Source: an uncultured Clostridia bacterium
Lineage (GTDB): Bacteria > Bacillota > Clostridia > Oscillospirales > CAG-272
Assembly (NCBI GenBank): GCA_947631765.1
Contig: CANRMP010000002.1
Span: forward strand, 62,001-126,000
Direction of reading: 5' to 3'
Length of the DNA: 64,000 nucleotides
Translations under genes and position numbers: made by a program
The notes under the pieces: model-generated
What the model was told of the DNA's origin: nothing
Databases searched by the model: none
Seen by the model: the letters and a program-made list of their open reading frames with translations, nothing else
Shown: positions 57,952 to 64,000 of the stretch, piece by piece
Numbering within the stretch: position 1 is the stretch's first letter
Layout of the letters: every line of letters begins with the position of its first letter

Positions 57952-60218
57952 TTGCTTGTCGCCGTAGGGGTAAGGTCGCCCGAATAGTTATCCTCAGACT
58001 CTCTTGTATAGTCGCAGCCTTGGCTCTTACAAACAAGAAGGTTTTTGCTCCTCTTGTAGAAGAGCATAGAGCCGCATTTGGGGCAGAGGTGAAGAGTCGG
58101 TCTGTCCCAGGAGGAGAAGGTACATTCGGGAAATTTTTCACAGCTGTAAAACACGGTTTTTCCCTTGGTCTTGCAGAGAAGCTCGGAGGAGCAAATCGGG
58201 CAGGGGACACCTATTTTGTTTTTCGGCTTATATGTGAATTTGCATTGCGGGTAATTTGAGCAGGAATAAAAGGGGCCGAATTTTCCGACCTTTTTAACAA
58301 GAGGCGCGCCGCATTTCTCGCATATAAGCCCTTCGACCTTTTCAGGTGCTTTTTCTTCGTTTTCCTCGCTTTTTAAAGGCTTGGTGTTCTTGCACGTCGG
58401 ATAGTTGGGACATGCCGCAAATTTTCCGTATCTGCCGCTTTTAACTATCATGCGGCTTCCGCATTTTTCGCATATCATATCCGTTTCCTCGGGAGGAAGA
58501 GCCAAGGGGTTGTTTTTCATTCCGGAATTTGCCTTTTCAAGACTTACACTGAATTTTGAGTAAAACTTGTCGAGCGTTTCTTCCATTGTGGTCTTACAGC
58601 TTGCGATTTCGTCAAGATCGCTTTCCATCTGAGCCGTAAATTTATAGTCGACAATTTCGCGGAAATTGCTTGCAATGATATTTACTACCGCTTCGCCTAA
58701 AGGTGTGGGCGCAAGATTTTTTCCGTCCTTTTTAACGTAGCCGCGCGAGATAATAAGCGCTATGGTGGGCGCTATTGTCGAGGGACGACCGATGCCTTTA
58801 TCCTCAAGGAATTTGATAAGAGTCGCCTCGTTAAAGCGGGGAGGCGGATCGGTGAAATGCTGTTCGGGCAAAAGCTTTAAAAGCTTTAGAACCGAGCCCT
58901 CGGTAAGAGGCGGGATTTTGGAGTCTGCCTTGTTCTCGTCTCCCTCGGCAGAGTCGTCGTAAAGCGCCAAATAACCTTTGAACTTGAGAGTCGAGCCGGT
59001 GGATTTGAAAATATATTTGCCGCAGGCAATATCCGCCGAAACAGTGTCAAACGCCGCAGACGCCATCTGACTTGCTATAAAGCGCTCCCATATAAGCTTA
59101 TACAGCTTATACTGGTCGGGGGATAGATGAGACTTTATTTTTTCGGGAGTCAATGCCGAATTTGCCGGTCTTATAGCCTCGTGGGCGTCCTGCGCACCGG
59201 CTTTTGTCTTGTAGGTTCGGGGAGTTGACGGGTAATACTCCTTGCCGTACTCACCTATTATAATATCCTTTGCAAGGGCTGACGCTTCGGCGGAAACTCT
59301 GAGTGAGTCGGTACGCATATAGGTGATAAGACCGTGAGTGCCGCCGTTTTCAGCTCCGAGAGCTATACCTTCATAAAGCTCCTGCGCCACCTTCATGGTT
59401 TTTGTAGGCGAAAATCTGAGCTTTCTTGACGCGTCCTGCTGGAGCGAGGAGGTATTGAAGGGAGGCGGGGGATTCTTCTTCTTTACCGAGCGCACAACGC
59501 TTTTGACAATAAAGCTGTTGCCCTCAATTTCCGAAAGAATTTTGTCCGCTTCCTCTTTGGTTTTAATTTCAACCTTGTCGTTCTCCGTCCCGTAAAAGCG
59601 CGACTTGAAGGAGACCTTGTCACTATTTTCAAGCAGTGCGTCCAGAGTCCAGTATTCGACAGGGACAAATTCTCTTATTTGATTTTCACGATCTACGACC
59701 ATCTTTGCGGCGACAGTCTGCACTCTTCCGGCGGAAAGACCGCTTTTTACGTTCTTCCAAAGGAAGGGGGAAAGCTTGTATCCCACAATTCTGTCAAGGA
59801 TTCGCCTTGCCTGCTGTGAGTTTACAAGATTCATGTCGATAGAGCGCGGATTTTTAATTCCGGCGGTAACGGCAGGCTTTGTTATCTCATTGAAGGTCAC
59901 GCGGAAGGTCTTTTCCTTAGGTAGCTCAAGAACGCTTGCAAGGTGCCATGAGATAGCCTCTCCCTCTCGGTCGGGGTCGGTGGCAAGATACACCTTTCCC
60001 GCGTTTTTGGCGTACTTTTTCAGCTCTTTGATAAGCTCACCCTTGCCGCGAATGTTTATATAGTGAGGTGTAAAATGGTCTTCAATGTCAACTCCGAGCG
60101 AGCTCTTCGGGAGGTCTCTTATATGCCCCACGGAGGCGACGACTTTATAATTTGATCCGAGATATCCTTTTATAGTCGATATCTTGGAGGGTGATTCCAC
60201 AATCACAAGATTAGACAT
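57948..60218 (-). CDS. topA: DNA topoisomerase I
   Basis: About 756 residues, type IA. The start ATG 60218 (MSNLVIVESPSK) matches the family N-terminus, with GAAAGGA 14 bp upstream. Toprim domain acidic residues are in ATDPDREGEAISWHLA; the catalytic Tyr is in GLITYMRTDSLR. The C-terminus has four Cys4 zinc-ribbon modules, in order CEKCGSRM, CEKCGAPL, CPICSSEL and CPKCGSML. The last closes with C-x4-C instead of C-P-x-C and a short Ser/Thr tail. Relaxes negative supercoils behind RNA polymerase. Confidence 0.96.
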   Translation of the reverse strand: MSNLVIVESPSKISTIKGYLGSNYKVVASVGHIRDLPKSSLGVDIEDHFTPHYINIRGKGELIKELKKYAKNAGKVYLATDPDREGEAISWHLASVLELPKEKTFRVTFNEITKPAVTAGIKNPRSIDMNLVNSQQARRILDRIVGYKLSPFLWKNVKSGLSAGRVQTVAAKMVVDRENQIREFVPVEYWTLDALLENSDKVSFKSRFYGTENDKVEIKTKEEADKILSEIEGNSFIVKSVVRSVKKKNPPPPFNTSSLQQDASRKLRFSPTKTMKVAQELYEGIALGAENGGTHGLITYMRTDSLRVSAEASALAKDIIIGEYGKEYYPSTPRTYKTKAGAQDAHEAIRPANSALTPEKIKSHLSPDQYKLYKLIWERFIASQMASAAFDTVSADIACGKYIFKSTGSTLKFKGYLALYDDSAEGDENKADSKIPPLTEGSVLKLLKLLPEQHFTDPPPRFNEATLIKFLEDKGIGRPSTIAPTIALIISRGYVKKDGKNLAPTPLGEAVVNIIASNFREIVDYKFTAQMESDLDEIASCKTTMEETLDKFYSKFSVSLEKANSGMKNNPLALPPEETDMICEKCGSRMIVKSGRYGKFAACPNYPTCKNTKPLKSEENEEKAPEKVEGLICEKCGAPLVKKVGKFGPFYSCSNYPQCKFTYKPKNKIGVPCPICSSELLCKTKGKTVFYSCEKFPECTFSSWDRPTLHLCPKCGSMLFYKRSKNLLVCKSQGCDYTRESEDNYSGDLTPTATSK

Positions 60219-60290
60219 AATGCATATTTTCCTTTCAGGCATCAATGCGTTATACAAAGCGGCAAAAATACCGCCTGTATGCTATATGTT

Positions 60291-61562
60291 TTACTCCCTG
60301 ACGAACATTCCGCCCGGAAGATTTTTTACGAATTTGTTGATTTCAAGTACCGTCATTGCAATCATCACGTCCGAAATGCTGAGCTCTTCGTCTACAAGCT
60401 CGTCCGCATTAACCGGAGTGTGAAGCTTCATTTTTTCAAGCACCTTGAGACTTGTTTCATCAAGCATGCTTGTATCCCTCGGCATGTCGGTAGCTTTTGC
60501 CGTGTCCTTCGGCGAGGCTTGCTTTGCTTTGACGGCGCTTTCATATTTTTCGGTCTCGGTGTTTGACTCGCTGTCGGTATTATCGCCCGAAGCACTCTTG
60601 GATTTGGAAAAGCCGCCGAAATTATTTTTTATCTTTTCGGTATAATAGTGCTTTGGGGCTTTCGGTATGTTTTCAATGCGTATTCTATGCGGGAAGAGAC
60701 ATTCGTATTCTTCAAGCACGTCTACTGCCGAGGTTACCATTTTGGCGCCGTTTTTGATAAGGTCGTTGGTGCCGAGGCTGTTAAATTCCCCGACCTTGCC
60801 GGGAAGCGCGAAAATATCCCGCCCCTGCCGGAGTGCTTCCTTTGCCGTTATGAGTGCGCCGCTCTGCTTGTCCGCTTCAAGCACAAGAGTGCCGAGCGAC
60901 AGCCCGCTTATTATCCTGTTTCTGTGAGGAAAATGCGACGGCAAGGGTCTTGTTGCCGGCGAGTATTCTGTGATAATAACTCCGCTTTTTATTATTTCGG
61001 CAAAAAGCTCGGCGTTTTCTCTGGGATATACAACGTCGATTCCGCAGCCGAGTACCGCAACTGTTTTGCCGTAAGCGTCAAGCGCGCCTCTGTGACACAC
61101 AGCGTCAATGCCTCTTGCAAGCCCGCTGACAATTACCGCGCCCGCTGCTGCCATATCATACGACATTGTATACGCTTCGCGCCGCCCATATTCGGTAATT
61201 CTGCGGGTGCCGACGGTTGCAATACATACGTTGTCGTCAATATCCGGCAGATTTCCTTTAAAATAAAGCAAAAGCGGCGGACTCATTATTCTTTTGAGCC
61301 TTGCGGGGTAGAGCGGACTGTCATACGGCAGAAGCCCGACTTGATTTTTAACGCAATAAGAGTAAACCGAGTTTGTCTCCTGCACGTCCTTGTCGGAAAG
61401 GCGCGCGACAACCTCTTTTGAAAGTCCTAAAGCACCAAGCGCTTCGGCGTCGGCGTTGTACGCTTCTTTTGCGTCTTCAAATGTATTAATAAGCTTCTCG
61501 GTATGCTTAAAGTCGGGACCGAGCTTTAGCGTAAGCCATATCCAGTATCTGACGTCAACCAT
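60291..61562 (-). CDS. dprA: DNA processing protein DprA
   Basis: 423 residues, longer than the core 300. An N-terminal SAM-like region (1–80) leads to the Rossmann core with YPARLKRIMSPPLLLYFKGN, VGTRRITEYGR, IVSGLARGIDAVCHRGALD, AVLGCGIDVVYPREN and FPHRNRIISGLSLGTLVLEAD. A disordered Ser/Lys/Asp-rich linker (about 305–355) follows, then a C-terminal winged helix. DprA loads RecA on incoming single-stranded DNA in transformation. Its presence alone does not show competence, because most bacteria keep it. Confidence 0.95.
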   Translation of the reverse strand: MVDVRYWIWLTLKLGPDFKHTEKLINTFEDAKEAYNADAEALGALGLSKEVVARLSDKDVQETNSVYSYCVKNQVGLLPYDSPLYPARLKRIMSPPLLLYFKGNLPDIDDNVCIATVGTRRITEYGRREAYTMSYDMAAAGAVIVSGLARGIDAVCHRGALDAYGKTVAVLGCGIDVVYPRENAELFAEIIKSGVIITEYSPATRPLPSHFPHRNRIISGLSLGTLVLEADKQSGALITAKEALRQGRDIFALPGKVGEFNSLGTNDLIKNGAKMVTSAVDVLEEYECLFPHRIRIENIPKAPKHYYTEKIKNNFGGFSKSKSASGDNTDSESNTETEKYESAVKAKQASPKDTAKATDMPRDTSMLDETSLKVLEKMKLHTPVNADELVDEELSISDVMIAMTVLEINKFVKNLPGGMFVRE

Positions 61563-61602
61563 AGTATAGTCCTCCTGTCGGCGTAAATATTGCTGCTGAT
61601 TT

Positions 61603-62400
61603 TCATAGCTGTTTTTTGAAATTTTCCCACATGAGAATTGTTGCCGCCGCAGTCACGTTGAGCGACTCCGAGCTTTTGTTCATCGGTATTGTAACGCACC
61701 CTTGACAGCAATTTATAAAGCTTTCGGAAAGTCCGTGTCCTTCGTTTCCCACCGCAAAGCAGATATTTTGCCTGCTTGCAAGCAGCTCACCAAGGCTTGT
61801 CGAATTTTTGTGAGGAGTTGCGGCGTATACGCTGTATCCCTTGGACAAAAGAGACGCGGGAACCGAGTTTATATCATTTACGACTAAGATATCACTTCCA
61901 AAAAGCGCACCCATTGATGCACGCAGGGTCTTTCGTGCGTACACGTCGGCGCAGTCATTTGAAATAATAAGAGTACCCGTGTTCAAGGCAAGGGCGCTTC
62001 TTATCAGCGTGCCGAGATTTCCGGGGTCCTGCACTCCGGCGACAATGAAGGGAGACGTGATTTTTTCATCCTTATATATTTTACTTAAAAACTTTATTCT
62101 GTCAAGATACTTGGCAACGCAAAACAGCCCTTCGGGCGAATTTTCATCTGTTAATTTTTCATAAACGCTCTCGGTTACTGGTATCTTTTCAAAGCTTCCT
62201 TTCAGAGCGCTTACAAATTCGCAATTTTTCGGGGTGTAAAAGAGGGCCAAAATGTCAACCTTGGCGTTTATAGCTTCAAGCAAAAGCTTTTTTCCTTCAA
62301 AGCAGAACTCTCTTTTTTCGTCCCTGTATTTTTTTCTGTGAAGCTTTGCGGCTTCAACTATTTTTTCGTTGCTTCTTGACCTTATTATCTCTCGGTCCAT
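61603..62400 (-). CDS. TrmH/SpoU-family RNA 2'-O-methyltransferase
   Basis: 265 residues. An N-terminal substrate-binding domain (about 1–95; REFCFEGKKLLLEAI) precedes a knotted SPOUT domain with motif 1 QDPGNLGTLIRSALALN, motif 2 FAVGNEGHGLSESF and motif 3 IPMNKSSESLNVTAAATILMWE. These are typical of the TrmH family that methylates ribose of 23S rRNA or tRNA. The precise target (RlmB-like or a YsgA-like homologue) is not determined. It starts about 65 bp downstream of rplT. Confidence 0.9.
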   Translation of the reverse strand: MDREIIRSRSNEKIVEAAKLHRKKYRDEKREFCFEGKKLLLEAINAKVDILALFYTPKNCEFVSALKGSFEKIPVTESVYEKLTDENSPEGLFCVAKYLDRIKFLSKIYKDEKITSPFIVAGVQDPGNLGTLIRSALALNTGTLIISNDCADVYARKTLRASMGALFGSDILVVNDINSVPASLLSKGYSVYAATPHKNSTSLGELLASRQNICFAVGNEGHGLSESFINCCQGCVTIPMNKSSESLNVTAAATILMWENFKKQL

Positions 62401-62423
62401 GACTCACCTTTAGTTAAATCGTC

Positions 62424-62455
62424 GGGGTTGCTTTGTCAAAAGACAAAACAACCCC
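62424..62455. terminator. Long hairpin between rplT and the rRNA methyltransferase gene
   Basis: Fourteen-base arms (62424–62437 with 62442–62455; one mismatch/wobble) beginning GGGGTTG and ending CAACCCC. On the minus strand no T-run follows, so full termination is doubtful. It may be a partial terminator or an mRNA-stability element after the infC–rpmI–rplT unit. Confidence 0.55.
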
Positions 62456-62465
62456 AAAAAATATT

Positions 62466-62819
62466 TTACAGCGCAACTTTAGCTTTTTCGACAAGCGCGG
62501 CGAATGCTTCCTTGTCGGAGACGGCAAGCTCGGCAAGCATTTTGCGGTTAAGGTCAATTCCGGCTTTTTTAAGCCCGTTCATAAACCTGCTGTAATTTAT
62601 GCCGTTTACCTTTGCCTCGGCTGATATTCTTGTTATCCAGAGCTTTCTGAAATCTCTTTTCTTGAGCTTTCTGCCGGTGAAGGCATAGTTTCCGCTCTTC
62701 ATGACGGCTTGCTTTGCCATCTTGAAGTGCTTGCTCTTTGAGCCCCAGTAGCCCTTGGCTGCTTTTAAAACCTTATTTCTTCTCTTGCGCGTCATCATAG
62801 CGCCTTTGACTCTTGCCAT
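62466..62819 (-). CDS. rplT: 50S ribosomal protein L20
   Basis: 117 residues, exact family length. Basic N-terminal helix ([30 protein letters not shown]) and the conserved [45 protein letters not shown] core. L20 is needed early in 50S assembly and in Firmicutes represses its own operon through the leader RNA. Confidence 0.98.
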   Translation of the reverse strand: MARVKGAMMTRKRRNKVLKAAKGYWGSKSKHFKMAKQAVMKSGNYAFTGRKLKKRDFRKLWITRISAEAKVNGINYSRFMNGLKKAGIDLNRKMLAELAVSDKEAFAALVEKAKVAL

Positions 62820-62864
62820 TTTATATTTTCCTCCTGATACTTACAAACTTAAATGATAAAGCGC

Positions 62865-63062
62865 TCACTGCTTTTGAATGAGTGTTTTGACGGTGGGAGC
62901 GAAGCTCTCGCTGAGATATCCTCTCTTGCGCAGGCCTCTCTTGCGTTTTGTGGTCTTTATACCGAGCTTATGGCGATGGTTTGAGTGATTCAGCTTTACC
63001 TTTCCGGATTTTGTAAGAGAAAATCTCTTTGCAGATGCACTGTGCGATTTCATTTTAGGCAT
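62865..63062 (-). CDS. rpmI: 50S ribosomal protein L35
   Basis: 65 residues, exact family length. MPKMKSHSASAKRFSLTKSGKVKL, then HRHKLGIKTTKRKRGLRKRGYLS, matches L35. Lies between infC and rplT in the universal bacterial order. AAAGGAG precedes the start. Confidence 0.98.
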   Translation of the reverse strand: MPKMKSHSASAKRFSLTKSGKVKLNHSNHRHKLGIKTTKRKRGLRKRGYLSESFAPTVKTLIQKQ

Positions 63063-63109
63063 AATAAATAAACTCCTTTCGACTGCTTTTGCAGATAATA
63101 TACAAACTT

Positions 63110-63664
63110 TTACTTTGCAGGTGACTGTTTTACCGGCGAAATTATCACCGACATGGCGCGCCCTTCAAGGGTTGCGGGCTTGTCGACGCTTCCAAGCTCG
63201 GATACATTCTCCACAAACTTATCGAGCAGTTCTTTGCCGACGTCCTGACGCATAATTTGTCTTCCCTTGAAAATAACAAGGACCCTGACTTTGTTCCCGT
63301 CCGAGAGAAAGCGCTTTGCGTTTTTCACCTTGGTATTGAAGTCGTTGACGTCAATCTGCCATGAAAGCTGAATCTCCTTGACGCTGACCTTTTGCTGCTT
63401 TTTCTTCGCTTCTTTTTTCTTTTTGTCGCGGTCAAAACAGAATTTTCCGTAATCCATGATCTTGCATACGGGCGGATCGCTTTGGGCAGCCATAAGAACA
63501 AGGTCGAGACTTTGATCGTATGCGGTGCTAAGCGCCGTAGACAGGGTAAGTATTCCGAGCTGTTCGCCGTTTTCGCCTATAACTCGGACGTTTTTGCTCA
63601 TCAGAATGCCGGATGCGGCAATCTCTTCGTTAATGAGCTGCTCATTGTCATTGTTCGTCTTTAT
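63110..63664 (-). CDS. infC: Translation initiation factor IF-3, probably starting at AUA
   Basis: 184 residues if started at ATA 63664. The first in-frame ATG (63601) gives MSKNVRVIGENGEQ and would cut off the family's conserved N-terminal INEEI segment. That segment is encoded upstream (QLINEEIAASGIL). A perfect GGAGGT lies 8 bp before the ATA, and no ATG, GTG or TTG is in frame between. IF-3 genes commonly use rare initiators (AUU in E. coli) because IF-3 rejects them, which gives autoregulation. The body is normal: N-domain, Lys-rich linker (DRDKKKKEAKKKQQK) and C-domain with KEIQLSWQIDVNDFNTKVKNAKRFL and KVRVLVIFKGRQ. Confidence 0.93.
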   Translation of the reverse strand: MKTNNDNEQLINEEIAASGILMSKNVRVIGENGEQLGILTLSTALSTAYDQSLDLVLMAAQSDPPVCKIMDYGKFCFDRDKKKKEAKKKQQKVSVKEIQLSWQIDVNDFNTKVKNAKRFLSDGNKVRVLVIFKGRQIMRQDVGKELLDKFVENVSELGSVDKPATLEGRAMSVIISPVKQSPAK

Positions 63665-63691
63665 TGCAGGATACCTCCAAAATAGAAATTA

Positions 63692-63725
63692 AATAAAAAA
63701 TATGCGAAAACACCGGTTCCGCATA
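63692..63725 (-). terminator. Leader terminator upstream of infC (probable attenuator)
   Basis: On the minus strand, TATGCGGAA pairs with the TTTTCGCATA segment (63701–63725), followed by six T. It lies inside the 5' leader between the promoter and infC, so it must be bypassed for expression. Firmicutes infC operons carry an L20-responsive attenuator at this place. Confidence 0.72.
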
Positions 63726-63838
63726 CAATACAATTATCACAACTTCCGCCCGAAATACAGGCAAAAGCAAGAATTATTGACCGCTTTGAATATCTGGCGG
63801 TGAGAACGTAACCGTATCTTCTTTATTTTTCTTGTGTG

Positions 63839-63867
63839 AGTATATCACACCTTTCGGAGTTTGTCAA
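63839..63867 (-). promoter_or_regulatory. Promoter of the infC–rpmI–rplT operon
   Basis: On the minus strand TTGACA (63862–63867), 17-bp spacer, TATACT (63839–63844). The leader to the infC start is about 170 bases. The remaining 130 bp to the window edge hold only the hairpin at the end. Confidence 0.85.
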
Positions 63868-63979
63868 GAGCAAAAATAAAAAATTTACAAATATCGCACC
63901 CGGGTTTGTTGACTTGCCTTTGTGCCGAACAAGTGGCTTAAATGCCCACAATCGAAAAATATATTTATAACCCGCAAAT

Positions 63980-64000
63980 CCCGCACATTTTTTGTGCGGG
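63980..64000. terminator. Hairpin at the right edge, cut by the window
   Basis: CCCGCAC (63980–63986) and GTGCGGG (63994–64000) form a 7-bp stem. What follows is outside the window, so whether it ends a transcription unit cannot be judged. Confidence 0.5.

Overview
The window reads as chromosome of a low-to-moderate-GC Gram-positive bacterium of the class Clostridia. Supporting signs are AGGAGG-type ribosome binding sites, TTGACA/TATAAT promoters with 17-bp spacers, and Firmicutes gene orders such as nusB–xseAB–ispA–tlyA–nadK–argR–recN, murB–rapZ–whiA, yicC–remA–gmk–rpoZ–priA–def–fmt–rsmB, rnc–smc–ftsY, dprA–topA–trmFO and infC–rpmI–rplT. Family-level placement (an Oscillospiraceae-like lineage) is inference.

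Left arm (about 1–23.2 kb, plus strand except metA): the 3' end of proC, convergent metA, then a long housekeeping run covering transcription antitermination (nusB), DNA repair (xseA/B, recN), isoprenoid and NADP synthesis, tyrosyl-tRNA synthetase, cell wall precursor genes (murB, rapZ, whiA), replicative polymerase dnaE, a class A penicillin-binding protein, a TspO-like membrane protein, coaE, a lytic transglycosylase and an M18 aminopeptidase.

Middle (about 23.2–37.4 kb): an accessory zone with mixed strands and many regulatory palindromes. It holds a secreted two-discoidin-domain surface protein, a tRNA-Leu/tRNA-Val pair flanked by clusters of short palindromic repeats, two poorly characterised genes, a frameshifted acetyltransferase, an XRE regulator, and cysK. 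cysK has an inverted repeat at its transcription start and a 19-codon leader peptide with adjacent Cys-Cys codons over a terminator-like hairpin. An Rrf2/IscR-like regulator follows. Next comes a module of ECF sigma factor, anti-sigma-like membrane protein, small secreted protein, two small reading frames and two fused ATPase-permease ABC transporters.

Right arm (about 37.5–64 kb, all minus strand): the rsmB–fmt–def–priA–rpoZ–gmk-like–remA–yicC operon read from one clear promoter, then a long run from infC through dprA, topA, smc and ftsY to leuS. The gmk-like gene has a degraded nucleotide-binding loop and lid. infC appears to start at a rare AUA codon behind a leader with its own terminator, as expected for IF-3 autoregulation.

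The two arms point toward each other and meet in the accessory zone. The points most worth following up are the cysK leader, the degraded guanylate kinase at its canonical locus, the sigma/secreted protein/double ABC module and the repeat clusters around the tRNAs.
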